Assembly: GCA_041583135.1 (NCBI GenBank)
Contig: JBFHGJ010000096.1
Coordinates: forward strand, 1 to 22,967
DNA: 22,967 nucleotides
Direction: 5' to 3'
Origin: JABSOG01 sp041583135
Lineage (GTDB): Bacteria > Pseudomonadota > Gammaproteobacteria > Enterobacterales > Alteromonadaceae
Shown here: in pieces, positions 15,469 through 22,967 of the stretch
Position numbering within the stretch: position 1 is the stretch's first letter
Layout of the letters: each line of letters begins with the position of its first letter
Notes under the pieces: generated by a model
What the model saw: the letters and a program-made list of their open reading frames with translations, nothing else
Told to the model about the DNA's origin: nothing
The model's database searches: none
Program-made: the position numbers and the translations under genes

Positions 15469-16368
15469 GTGCTTAATAAAAATAAAGTATTACTGGTTAT
15501 GATTTTGTGCGTTTTTATCGCACTAACCCTTAGGCTGCTAGCATGGCCATTGGGTGAAAAAAAGCCAGAGCCACAAATAGAAATAACAGACAAAACACTA
15601 AAAGTAGTTGTCAATGCGCCTGAGCCAGTTGTTAAAGCTCAGCAGAATTTACAGAAAATAGAGAATACTCAGACAAAGATTGATTGCCCAACCATAGAAG
15701 ATCTTCAATCTTTAGAAAAAGATCATGACATTGTTAATTGGATTTATACCCATATAGGTTATGGTAGAACAGACAGCGAAAACTATATGTCCATCGCCCA
15801 ACTCAAAGAACAGGCAAATGCTCAAAACCCCCATGCCATGTTTGTGTTAGCCAGCCACTATGCCTACCAAGCACAATTTAAAGGTGAATATGATCCATCG
15901 CTAAAAGCAGATTCGCAATTCACTCATACTTATGAACCCAAACCACTAGATGAGGAGGCTTTTGCCAAAGCGCAGCATTGGTTTAATCAAGCGGCCTTTT
16001 ATGGTCTTATCGGCGCTTATGGCGAGTTAGCTAAATTGCATGTTGGCAAATGGCAAAGGCAAAATGATACCGCTGAACTTTCTTTGGAGCAGTCATTAGA
16101 TCAATCTGACAGCCTATTGATAAAAATCAAAGCCTACTCGGTCTTTCAAGCTGAATTGTTACCGCAATACTTTACTCATAAAAACTATCAGGTCCCACAA
16201 GACTATAGCCAACAGCAGCGCACTCAACTTGAGGCTAATATTGCTTTATTAAGGTTACAATGGCAGAAAAATCGCGCTGCTATTGGCCTGCCGATTAAAC
16301 TCGACTGGGAGATACCTGAAAACGTATTACGGCTTGGTAAAGGGCTATCTTGTTTAGAAGCTGACTAA
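15469..16368 (+). CDS. Membrane-anchored Sel1-like repeat protein, function unknown
   Basis: 299 aa from a GTG start with AGGA eight bases upstream. Residues about 7-27 form one membrane helix after a short basic tail. The stretch to about 70 is Glu/Lys/Pro/Gln-rich and probably extended. The region about 110-195 has helical, alanine-rich segments (HAMFVLASHYAY, AQHWFNQAAFYGLIGAYGELAKLHV) like Sel1/TPR repeats. It is likely anchored in the inner membrane with the repeats in the periplasm. It pairs divergently with the calcium-loop protein, which may be its partner (inference only). Confidence 0.7.
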   Translation: MLNKNKVLLVMILCVFIALTLRLLAWPLGEKKPEPQIEITDKTLKVVVNAPEPVVKAQQNLQKIENTQTKIDCPTIEDLQSLEKDHDIVNWIYTHIGYGRTDSENYMSIAQLKEQANAQNPHAMFVLASHYAYQAQFKGEYDPSLKADSQFTHTYEPKPLDEEAFAKAQHWFNQAAFYGLIGAYGELAKLHVGKWQRQNDTAELSLEQSLDQSDSLLIKIKAYSVFQAELLPQYFTHKNYQVPQDYSQQQRTQLEANIALLRLQWQKNRAAIGLPIKLDWEIPENVLRLGKGLSCLEAD

Positions 16369-16392
16369 CCTTGGTATTAAGCAACAAACCCC

Positions 16393-16420
16393 TTGCAGCG
16401 AAACCAGATATTGCTATCAT
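16393..16420 (+). promoter_or_regulatory. Possible promoter for the acyltransferase-rsuA pair
   Basis: A TTGCAG -35-like box, a 16-nt spacer and a TATCAT -10-like box, about 28 bp before the start codon. The -35 match is only moderate. Confidence 0.35.
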
Positions 16421-16447
16421 ATCGCGTTCTTTAAAAATGGGTGTTTT

Positions 16448-17548
16448 ATGTACGACGATATACGACCTTATCGTGATAGCGAACTGCCCGAAGTCATCGC
16501 GCGTTTAGTGGCTTCGCCGGAGTTGCAATCATCGGTAGCTAGCTTTGTGATGCCAAAATTGGCCAAGTGGTTTCCTGGCCCTTGCCGCTTTTTGGTGGCG
16601 CAGTCTCTTAAGCGTAAAGTAAAGGGAATAAGCCAAATAAGCGATATGCAGCTGGAAATTGCCCGCTATATGCAAAGAATGCTCAAAACCACCACCAAAG
16701 GCTTTACCTTTGAGGGTTTGGATAAGCTCGATATGTCAAAGCCGACCTTATTTATCAGCAACCATCGCGACATCGCCATGGACCCCGCTTTGGTCAACTA
16801 CGCACTGCACCTTCATGGTCATGCCACCGTAGAGATAGCCATTGGCGATAACCTGCTGAGCAAACCTTGGGTGTCTGATTTAATGCGTATCAATCGCAGC
16901 TTTATCGTCAAACGCTCAGAAAAAACCAAACGCGCGATGTTGCTTGCCTCAAAGCAGCTCTCAGGCTACATACACCACACCCTGAATGACAACCACACCC
17001 ATGTATGGATAGCGCAAAAAGAAGGTCGTGCCAAAGACGGTAAAGATAAAACCAATTCGGCACTGATCTCGATGCTGCTGTTAAACAAAGCCAAAGATCA
17101 AAGCATCGCCGAGTATTTGCAGGAACTCAACATCGTGCCGGTCACCATCTGTTACGAACTCGACCCTTGTGATAGAGACAAAGCCAGAGAGCTGGCCGCG
17201 ATAGAAACCCATGGCCGTTATGAAAAAGACGAGCATGAAGACATTCGTTCTATCACCAAAGGCATCGTTGGCAACAAAGGCCATGTTCATATTCATTTTG
17301 GTCAACCGATTTTGGGCGAGTTTGACGACAGCAAAGCCATTGCCGCCGCCGTCGATAAGCAGATCATTGGCAATTACAAGCTGTACGACACCAACCTTAC
17401 CGCACACGCCAAACTCAATGGCAACGGCGAGGTTTTACCTGCTCTTGCCGAACGCCTGCAAGGACTAAGCGAAAACGAACAACACTGGTTGCTGTCGATG
17501 TACGCCAACCCGGTCAATGCCAAAACCGCTTTGGAACAAAGCCTGTGA
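16448..17548 (+). CDS. Lysophospholipid/glycerophosphate acyltransferase family protein (PlsC-like)
   Basis: 366 aa. The LPLAT core runs from about 85 to 300. ISNHRDIAMDP (103-113) is the catalytic block, with H106 and D112 separated by five residues rather than the usual four. WIAQKEGRAKDGKDKT (187-202) is the substrate-binding block of the same subfamily. No clear membrane helix is seen. The expected role is acyl transfer to a lysophospholipid or glycerophosphate at the inner membrane. Its TGA overlaps the GTG of rsuA by four bases (17545-17548), so the two are translated together. I cannot name the acceptor from sequence. Confidence 0.82.
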   Translation: MYDDIRPYRDSELPEVIARLVASPELQSSVASFVMPKLAKWFPGPCRFLVAQSLKRKVKGISQISDMQLEIARYMQRMLKTTTKGFTFEGLDKLDMSKPTLFISNHRDIAMDPALVNYALHLHGHATVEIAIGDNLLSKPWVSDLMRINRSFIVKRSEKTKRAMLLASKQLSGYIHHTLNDNHTHVWIAQKEGRAKDGKDKTNSALISMLLLNKAKDQSIAEYLQELNIVPVTICYELDPCDRDKARELAAIETHGRYEKDEHEDIRSITKGIVGNKGHVHIHFGQPILGEFDDSKAIAAAVDKQIIGNYKLYDTNLTAHAKLNGNGEVLPALAERLQGLSENEQHWLLSMYANPVNAKTALEQSL

Positions 17549-18234
17549 GACTAGATAAATATTTGTGTAATTGTACTGACCTTACCCGCGCACTGGCCAA
17601 AAGGGCCATCGCCAAAGGCAGAGTTTTGATTAACGGCCAAGAGACTAAAAATCCTGCCACTAAGGTAAATGATGGTGATGAGGTTTGTTTGGACGAGCAA
17701 AAACTCAGCTTAATTGGCTTAAGATATATCATGCTCAATAAGCCCGAGGATTTTATCTGCTCTAATGTCGATGAAGTGCACCCAAGTGTATTGGGTCTGA
17801 TTGACGTGGAAAAACCGCAGGATCTACACATTGCAGGACGCTTAGATGTAGATACCACTGGACTGGTATTGATCACCGATGATGGCAAATGGTCTCATGC
17901 GGTGACTTCGCCAAAGCGTGCTTGCAACAAGCGCTATCGGGTCGAGTTGGCCGAGCCAATTGCCGAGGATGCCGTCGAAGTCTTTGCCACAGGCATTGAA
18001 CTCCATGGTGAGCGTGCACCGACCCGACCGGCCAAGTTGGAAGTATTGGCGCCTTATGAAGTGCTATTGACCATTCAAGAGGGTAAATACCACCAAGTTA
18101 AGCGCATGTTCGCCGCCACTGGCAACAAAGTGGTGTCATTACATCGTGAAGCCGTGGGCCAAATCGAACTCGACAACGACTTGGCCCCAGGTGAGTGGCG
18201 CTACCTCAGCGATGAGGAAATTGCAGGGATTTAA
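17545..18234 (+). CDS. rsuA: 16S rRNA pseudouridine synthase RsuA-type
   Basis: 229 aa from GTG at 17545, full length for RsuA. Residues 1-50 are an S4-type RNA-binding domain (MRLDKYLCNCTDLTRALAKR). The catalytic motif GRLDVDTTG carries D101. KYHQVKRMF (about 187-195) is the second conserved block. RsuA isomerises U516 of 16S rRNA to pseudouridine during small-subunit assembly. It overlaps the acyltransferase stop by four bases. Its TAA overlaps the TAA of the convergent GNAT gene within TTAA at 18231-18234. Confidence 0.93.
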   Translation: MRLDKYLCNCTDLTRALAKRAIAKGRVLINGQETKNPATKVNDGDEVCLDEQKLSLIGLRYIMLNKPEDFICSNVDEVHPSVLGLIDVEKPQDLHIAGRLDVDTTGLVLITDDGKWSHAVTSPKRACNKRYRVELAEPIAEDAVEVFATGIELHGERAPTRPAKLEVLAPYEVLLTIQEGKYHQVKRMFAATGNKVVSLHREAVGQIELDNDLAPGEWRYLSDEEIAGI

Positions 18235-18791
18235 CGCGATTGGGCATTAAATTCTCGGTTTAGCAGTGCGTAGAGATATTCACTGCCCCATGCCCCTTTA
18301 AACCAACAGTTTTCGACAAAATGAGCTTCTTGACGAAAACCTAAACGCTCAAGTAGGCCGACACAACCACGGTTGAGCACATCAGTCAGCGCAGTCACCC
18401 GATGGGTATTTAACTCGCCAAATATAAAGGCCAACAGCGCCGAAATGGCCTCAAAACCATAGCCTTTGCGCTGATGTTCTAAAGCTAAAGTAAAGCCAAT
18501 CTCCAGTTGACGATAGTCGGCTTCGACAAAATGCACCACACAATCGCCAACTAACGCGCCGCTGTCTTTATCGGCTATGGCAATTTGATACCAGCTATCA
18601 AGCTCGCCAAATGCCAAGGCTTGTTGAACTTGAAAGAACTGCTCGGCACGAGCCAAGTCGTAATCCGTCCAGCTTTGATAGCGCGCGACTTCAGGGTTGT
18701 TACGATACGCCGCAAAAGCGCTCAAATCAGCCCGGGTAAAATCACGCAAAACCAGACGCTCGGTAAAAATCGAGTTGAATTTCGACAACAT
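18231..18791 (-). CDS. GNAT-family N-acetyltransferase, RimJ/RimL-like
   Basis: 186 aa. TERLVLRDFTRADLSAF at the N-terminus and the acetyl-CoA loop HQRKGYGFEA (Q-x-x-G-x-G) are diagnostic. RLGFRQEAHF near the end is the usual last strand of this subfamily. It would acetylate an amino group of a protein or small molecule; the substrate is not deducible. The ATG at 18791 is chosen for a GGAG seven bases upstream rather than the GTG at 18809. It is the last chromosomal-type gene before the phage tail module. Confidence 0.88.
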   Translation of the reverse strand: MLSKFNSIFTERLVLRDFTRADLSAFAAYRNNPEVARYQSWTDYDLARAEQFFQVQQALAFGELDSWYQIAIADKDSGALVGDCVVHFVEADYRQLEIGFTLALEHQRKGYGFEAISALLAFIFGELNTHRVTALTDVLNRGCVGLLERLGFRQEAHFVENCWFKGAWGSEYLYALLNREFNAQSR

Positions 18792-18879
18792 GTTGGCACT
18801 CCAAAACACTAAGCATTTTACCGAGCAGGTTATAGCATATTTAATAAGAGATTTATCTCATCAAATGGTGCTTTTCACT

Positions 18880-19263
18880 TTAGCCGACATAAAGCTCGGC
18901 AACGGCATTGCTACGCTCAATAATGTCGGCCAAGGCAGCCCCTTCAGGCTTGTGCTTAAACGGCACTTTCATTGAGCCGTCAGTTTCGGCCTCGGCATAA
19001 GCGATACAGGCGGCAAAAGCCGGATCTGAGGCAATAACCTCATCGATACTCTTGCCCGCTTTAAGGCCGATTAACAACTTACCTAAGCTCAGCATACTCA
19101 TTTGGCTCGCATCGGCAATAGTGCCTTGAATGGAGTGGTAGTCCCCTGCTGCCTGATTGATTTTCTTACGCTCTCGGGCTTTGAGTTCAACGGCACTGAC
19201 AAGGTCATTGCTGTAGTCAATTTGAGGTGCGTGTTCATTGGTATTCATTGCGACGTTAGTCAT
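18880..19263 (-). CDS. Small protein at the end of the tail-fibre operon, function unknown
   Basis: 127 aa from the ATG at 19263, which has AGGAG nine bases upstream. The ATG at 19272 sits directly against that site and is less likely. The start overlaps the previous fibre gene by eight bases (ATGACTAA), which indicates translational coupling. The N-terminal half is charged and helical (SAVELKARERKKINQAAG); the middle has a hydrophobic segment, MLSLGKLLIGLKAG. There is no signal peptide. Its place, last after the fibre genes, fits a fibre assembly chaperone, but I see no known chaperone motif. Confidence 0.75.
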   Translation of the reverse strand: MTNVAMNTNEHAPQIDYSNDLVSAVELKARERKKINQAAGDYHSIQGTIADASQMSMLSLGKLLIGLKAGKSIDEVIASDPAFAACIAYAEAETDGSMKVPFKHKPEGAALADIIERSNAVAELYVG

Positions 19264-19951
19264 TTTGTCCATCTCCTATGTATGGGAATACACCCCAAGT
19301 CTTGGGGTCAAAATTAATATAGCCTGCAATCGCAGCAGGCAGTGCTAACAGTACCGAGCCTGTTGGCGTTTTTGGATAACCGTGTATGTGATGGTATTTG
19401 TGCTGGGTAAAACCTAAATGACTGCCAGTTAGCTGCCATTGATTGGTTGCGCCATTGGCCCATTGACCATCAATATCGCCAGACAAAATTTTAGTAAATG
19501 CGGCAACAGAAACGGCATTCACCCCATTGACTGCCTGATACAGGGTGAAGGGATTAGCATCGTTTTCGTCCATTACCCAATCTAACCGCCAAATATGAAA
19601 CTCATCATATACATAGGCTTGCTCAGCGCGGCCCATTGCCGTCAATAGCTCGCGCTCTTCATTGGTTCTATCAGCCCAAGCGGTAGAATCGACTACTGAC
19701 TGCACCAAGGTATAAGTGCAACCAGAATTGCTTAACCAGTGATCTGGTACACTCCCCGTGGTGCCTGTCAGCCTTTGGTTTTTGCTCAATCGATAGTAAG
19801 GAGACTTTTCTCTGACATCATAAACCACCTGATTGATTTGCTCGCCAGTGGTACTCATTTTGGCGTCTATTCCAGCGACTTTGCCTAACACTTGGGATGT
19901 CAAACTTTCATTGGCCTGAGTTTTAGCCATTAAATCTTGCTCAAATGCCAT
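19256..19951 (-). CDS. Phage tail-fibre-type protein, paralogue 3
   Basis: 231 aa. Residues 1-48 are helical and variable. YYRLSKNQRLTGTTGSVPD (52-70) and the W-DRT-EERELLTAMGR block (92-108) follow, then FHIWRLDW (118-125), KYHHIH (185-190), ALPAAIAGY (203-211) and the terminal WGVFPYIGD (219-227). All these blocks are shared with the two upstream genes. AAGGAG precedes the ATG. It is the most diverged of the three and carries a few extra residues around 129-137. A host-receptor-binding or fibre-tip role is inferred from its place after the H-type gene. Confidence 0.82.
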   Translation of the reverse strand: MAFEQDLMAKTQANESLTSQVLGKVAGIDAKMSTTGEQINQVVYDVREKSPYYRLSKNQRLTGTTGSVPDHWLSNSGCTYTLVQSVVDSTAWADRTNEERELLTAMGRAEQAYVYDEFHIWRLDWVMDENDANPFTLYQAVNGVNAVSVAAFTKILSGDIDGQWANGATNQWQLTGSHLGFTQHKYHHIHGYPKTPTGSVLLALPAAIAGYINFDPKTWGVFPYIGDGQND

Positions 19952-19999
19952 GATTATTGCTCCTTAACAGTGACTTGGGATGAAAAAAGATCGTTAAGT

Positions 20000-20689
20000 T
20001 TAGTCATCTTGCTGATCCCCTATATAAGGAAAAGTACCCCAATAGCTGGCATCAAGGCGCACATGGCCAGCAATCGCAGCAGGCAAAGCAAACAGCATAG
20101 AGCCATAATCTGAGGTCCTAACCGGGTGCATATGGTGAATATAATCATTGCGTGAGGGGTCTAAATGATAGCCTGTTAGCTTCCACGCATTGGTTGCGCC
20201 ATGTGCCCAGTTATGTTCGATGCTGCCCGAGAGCAACTTAGTCATCGCGCCCACAGTAGAGGCAATGGCGTTATTTACCCTTTGATACAAGGCATGATAA
20301 TTTTGCGTTGGTGTCCAATCCATCCGCCAAATATTGAAATTACGGTAAATATAGTAAGTGCCTTGGCGGCTCATAGCCCTTAAGAGATCACGCTCTTCCT
20401 CTGTCCTGTCATCCCAAGCTTTTGCCGTTTGAACCTCTTGCACTAGCGTGTAGGTAAATGCATCAGATGAGAACCAAAAATCAGGTACATTTCCCGACAC
20501 ACCTGCCAATACGTCATTCTTGCTTAATCGATAAAACTGTTTATAGGCGTCTTCAGTACTGATGTAATTAGAAACCTTAGCTTGGGCTGCGGTGACACGG
20601 CTGTCATAACCATTGAGTTTACTTGAAACCAAGCCATTCACTCGATCACTTGCAGCCACTAGTTCATTAAGATCTTGTTCAAATGCCAT
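20000..20689 (-). CDS. Phage tail-fibre-type protein, paralogue 2
   Basis: 229 aa. Same architecture as its neighbours: a helical N-terminal 48 residues, QFYRLSKNDVLAGVSGNVPD (51-70), FNIWRMDW (118-125), AMTKLLSG (148-155), IHHMHPVR (184-191) and a terminal FPYIGDQQDD. By eye, more than half of the residues between 51 and 155 match paralogue 1. AAGGAG lies upstream of the ATG. It is 32 bp after paralogue 1 and 48 bp before paralogue 3. A function in host recognition is inferred. Confidence 0.83.
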   Translation of the reverse strand: MAFEQDLNELVAASDRVNGLVSSKLNGYDSRVTAAQAKVSNYISTEDAYKQFYRLSKNDVLAGVSGNVPDFWFSSDAFTYTLVQEVQTAKAWDDRTEEERDLLRAMSRQGTYYIYRNFNIWRMDWTPTQNYHALYQRVNNAIASTVGAMTKLLSGSIEHNWAHGATNAWKLTGYHLDPSRNDYIHHMHPVRTSDYGSMLFALPAAIAGHVRLDASYWGTFPYIGDQQDD

Positions 20690-20721
20690 GGTTATAGCTC
20701 CTTATTGTTGATCCTGATGGT

Positions 20722-21408
20722 CTATGCATTTTGTTCATCTCCTATGTAAGGAAAAACGCCCCAATGCTCAGCCTTGAGTGAGTGATAACCCGCAACAGCA
20801 GCAGGCAGGCAGAACAACATAGAGCCTTCACCTGATTGGCGATAGGGATGCATATGGTGATAGCGATATGGCACCAGACCAAGATGAAGACCTGAAAGTG
20901 TCCACTGATCTGTTGCGTTATCTGCCCAAGAGCCAATAATTTTGCCAGAAAGCAACTTAGTCATAGCGGCAACCGTAGCCGGTGTGGCCGCATTAACCTG
21001 TTGATACAAAAGATGTGTATGACTTGATGCCACCCAATCCATACGCCAGATGTTAAAGGTTTTGTAGACGTACTTTTCACCCTCTCGGCCCATTGCGGTT
21101 AACAACTCTTGCTCTAGTGGCGTTCTATCTTCCCATTCAATGCCGGCCTTAATTTCCTGCACCTTGGTATAAGTAACCCCATTGCCAGATTGCCAAAAAT
21201 CAGGGATTGCGCCACTGGTCCCGGTCAACGCTTGGTTTTTATTCAAGCGATAAAACTGCTGCTCGGATCTAGCATTGGCGATCAGCTCATCAGCTTCACT
21301 CTGGGCCTGCTTGACTCGGCTATCAATGGCATCGATTTGCCCTGCAACCGCTTCGGTTAGCCTGTCCGAAGAGTGCACTAACTCTGTAATATCTTTCTCA
21401 AGTGCCAT
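20722..21408 (-). CDS. Phage tail-fibre-type protein, paralogue 1
   Basis: 228 aa. Its N-terminal 50 residues (DITELVHSSDRLTEAVAGQI and on) look helical or coiled and could trimerise. FYRLNKNQALTGTSGAIPD (52-70), FNIWRMDW (118-125), YHHMHPYR (183-190) and WGVFPYIGDEQNA (216-228) define the common core. The gene begins only 2 bp after the H-type gene, with GGGAG six bases before the ATG, so it is co-translated with the tail genes. I do not recognise a named domain. Confidence 0.83.
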   Translation of the reverse strand: MALEKDITELVHSSDRLTEAVAGQIDAIDSRVKQAQSEADELIANARSEQQFYRLNKNQALTGTSGAIPDFWQSGNGVTYTKVQEIKAGIEWEDRTPLEQELLTAMGREGEKYVYKTFNIWRMDWVASSHTHLLYQQVNAATPATVAAMTKLLSGKIIGSWADNATDQWTLSGLHLGLVPYRYHHMHPYRQSGEGSMLFCLPAAVAGYHSLKAEHWGVFPYIGDEQNA

Positions 21409-21410
21409 TG

Positions 21411-21926
21411 TTAGCTCCCTATAGCATCAAATTTGAGATCCAAATAACGGTGATTGCTGTTGACCTGTGCAATGCCCATTTTGGTCAGCTCGGGGGCCAA
21501 TAAGATGTTTAAATCCAGCCCCTGATCAACAATCGTAATGGCGTCTGTCGGCACGCCGCTAATGGCCAAATCAAAGGCCAAAATCAAGTCCACATCCGGA
21601 GACTTGTACGCCAACACCTTTTCAGGGTCAGAATAAACCGCAAACAAAGTGCCGTCGTCCAAGAAAAAGCCGACCTCTTTGACCCAAAAGGTTTTGTCGG
21701 AATTTTCGATGACCGTCATATGGGCTTGATTACTGGAAGCCATTGAACTGCTGGCGATATTGATCCGGCTTTGCTCGCTACTGAGTACGGTTATGTCCTG
21801 GCTTGGCGTATAACCCGCATCGCCTAAGCCGACCGAGCTGATTTTGGCATTGAGACCATTGCTATCGGCATTAAATACGGCCTGCAATCCTGCATTGGTA
21901 ATGGTTGGTTTTAAGATAATGCTCAC
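21411..21926 (-). CDS. Phage tail fibre/collar N-terminal-type protein (H-like)
   Basis: 171 aa from a GTG start with AGAGG eight bases upstream. The opening KPTITNAGLQAVFNADSNGLNAKISSVGLGDAGY is the typical start of P2 H-type fibre proteins, which attach the fibre to the baseplate. EVGFFLDDGTLFAVYSDP (about 87-104) continues this domain. In P2, H is several hundred residues long. Here only the baseplate-attachment part is present, and the receptor-binding part seems to be supplied by the separate genes that follow. It lies 38 bp after gene I. Confidence 0.85.
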   Translation of the reverse strand: MSIILKPTITNAGLQAVFNADSNGLNAKISSVGLGDAGYTPSQDITVLSSEQSRINIASSSMASSNQAHMTVIENSDKTFWVKEVGFFLDDGTLFAVYSDPEKVLAYKSPDVDLILAFDLAISGVPTDAITIVDQGLDLNILLAPELTKMGIAQVNSNHRYLDLKFDAIGS

Positions 21927-21964
21927 ATGAGTTACCTCTTTAAGTTGAATAATGTGTATGTAGG

Positions 21965-22735
21965 TTAGCCGTGTAGATAGAAGCGGCTGACTACGCAGCT
22001 TCTACGGCTTGAACTAATGGCGGTGGTCACCTCGGCAGATTGTTGCGGCACTTGTACCGCTGCGGTATGACCGGCGTGGCGGTTAAGCGCCAAGTTGTGC
22101 TTTGAGGTGCTTAGCCCCATCTGAAGATCGCTTTGTGCTGTTGGCACATGCACAGGCACCATAGCGCCGCTAACGCGAGAGACCTGAGTTGGCTCGGTGG
22201 TGCCTGCAAGCGCCAAGCCGCTTTCCATTTTGGCGCCAACCAAAAAGTCAAAGTGGCTGCGCACCGGTTTAAGTGAGTTAACCGCCCGTTCAATCGCGAT
22301 ATATAGCTCAGGACTTAAAAACACCTGATGACTGGTATAGGGGTTTTCATTCGCCCATGCGATAAACACAAAGGTATGAGGGTTGGTGTTGTGTACCGCA
22401 GCCAAAGCAACGTCGTGCACATCATCAAACCATTCGAGAAAATCCACCGTCACCCCAAGTGAGGCCAACGCCTTTTTCACTGCGCCAACAGTGCCTTTTT
22501 GACGATGGGTGTATACGGCATTTTTGATCTGTAGACGTTTGGTTTGTTCGCTCCAATCACTATCCCAATCATCAATAGACATCGCCCAAGCGAGCCAAGG
22601 CAATAGCGCCTCGGGGCAATCGTCAGGATGCCAAAGTTTGCCGATATCAACCGGTAGGTCAGCAAGTTTGGCGCAGGCCAGCTCCAACGCTTGTTCTTGC
22701 GCGGTGGCGTTATGGGGCAATAAAGAGCTACTCAT
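21965..22735 (-). CDS. P2 gpI-like phage tail protein I
   Basis: 256 aa from the ATG at 22735. SSLLPHNATAQEQALELACA (2-21), LWHPDDCPEALLPWLAWAMSIDDWDSDW (34-61) and HRQKGTVGAVKKAL (77-90) are clear gpI hallmarks. gpI is a baseplate wedge protein in P2-like tails. P2 gpI is about 176 aa, so this protein carries some 80 extra C-terminal residues, rich in Ala, Ser, Val and Gln. The start overlaps the J stop by eight bases (ATGAGTAG); an ATG three bases earlier is possible. Confidence 0.9.
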   Translation of the reverse strand: MSSSLLPHNATAQEQALELACAKLADLPVDIGKLWHPDDCPEALLPWLAWAMSIDDWDSDWSEQTKRLQIKNAVYTHRQKGTVGAVKKALASLGVTVDFLEWFDDVHDVALAAVHNTNPHTFVFIAWANENPYTSHQVFLSPELYIAIERAVNSLKPVRSHFDFLVGAKMESGLALAGTTEPTQVSRVSGAMVPVHVPTAQSDLQMGLSTSKHNLALNRHAGHTAAVQVPQQSAEVTTAISSSRRSCVVSRFYLHG

Positions 22736-22967
22736 CATAGCCACCGTCAACGACATTGATGGCGCTGCAATACGCCGCCTCAGTCGAGCCAACCACAATA
22801 TCGGCAAGGGGCGATTTGAGTTTTACGTTTTGCACGCCCGGCAAATGTAAAGCGGCGTACAAACCGGAAAGTGTGATGTCATAGCCCAGCCGATGTTGTT
22901 GATTGACATAATCATCCAGTCGCTGGCGCACCTGTTCGACAATCAGCGTATGATCAGGCCCGCGAAA
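22728..22967 (-). CDS. P2 gpJ-like baseplate assembly protein, C-terminal part (cut by window edge)
   Basis: The last 79 codons are visible. The frame is open to the window edge (FRGPDHTLIVEQV at the edge). SGLYAALHLPGVQNVKLKSP followed by ADIVVGSTEAAYC matches the end of P2-type baseplate J proteins, which link the baseplate wedges. It is followed immediately by gene I, the canonical J-I-H order. Confidence 0.87.
   Translation of the reverse strand, partial: FRGPDHTLIVEQVRQRLDDYVNQQHRLGYDITLSGLYAALHLPGVQNVKLKSPLADIVVGSTEAAYCSAINVVDGGYDE

Noticed and set aside
18836..18860. Terminator of the tail operon at GAGAT-ATCTC
   Set aside because: The stem is short, the loop is very small, and no T-tract follows on the minus strand.
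19256..21408. Diversity-generating retroelement acting on the fibre genes
   Set aside because: No reverse transcriptase, template repeat or adenine-biased variable region was seen in the window.
18880..22967. Self-targeting of the tail module by the CRISPR spacers
   Set aside because: Scanning by eye I found no spacer match in this region. The check was not exhaustive; a direct alignment of the 18 spacers would settle it.

Overview
The window looks like chromosomal DNA of a marine gammaproteobacterium of the Alteromonadales type (Shewanella, Pseudoalteromonas or a relative). The evidence is the laminarin/beta-glucan utilisation locus with ExoP-like GH3 and GH16 enzymes, the LacI operator style and the housekeeping genes. 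No ribosomal marker is present, so the genus is not fixed.

Layout. (1) 1-1217: no genes. Three tandem copies of a composite element of about 400-480 bp are built from back-to-back inverted repeats that share a GGGGTC[A/G]GA core. The third copy runs into the CRISPR array. (2) 1218-2452: a type I-C-like CRISPR array of 19 repeats (33 nt) and 18 spacers (33-35 nt). The crRNA strand is the minus strand, the leader is on the right (2453-2716) and the decayed terminal repeat is on the left. No cas gene is in the window. Spacers 12 and 15 come from overlapping protospacers, and their overlap shows a TTC PAM from inside the array. (3) 2717-13334: a beta-glucan locus. A minus-strand operon (GH1 beta-glucosidase, GPH-family symporter, LacI regulator) diverges from a plus-strand operon (FHS-family sugar permease, ExoP-like GH3). 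A separately promoted GH16 lipoprotein follows. A LacI-type operator, TGTAAGCGCTTACA, lies in the divergent promoter region and again before GH16, so one regulator can control all three units. The likely flow is: GH16 cuts laminarin-type glucan at the cell surface, GH3 trims oligosaccharides outside the cytoplasm, the two permeases import glucose or short beta-glucosides, and GH1 finishes hydrolysis in the cytoplasm.

(4) 13439-18791: assorted chromosomal genes. These are a glyoxalase II-like metallohydrolase, a secreted protein with RTX-type calcium loops, a divergent membrane-anchored Sel1-like protein, an acyltransferase overlapping rsuA, and a convergent GNAT acetyltransferase. (5) 18880-22967: the end of a P2-like tail module on the minus strand, in the order baseplate J (cut by the window edge), tail protein I, tail fibre H N-terminal-type protein, three tandem paralogous fibre-type proteins of 228-231 aa, and a small unrecognised protein. 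It may belong to a prophage or to a tailocin. No integrase or att site is visible.

The points most worth a second look are the overlapping spacer pair, the apparently cas-less array beside the hairpin-element tandem, and the triplicated fibre proteins with a conserved HHxH motif.
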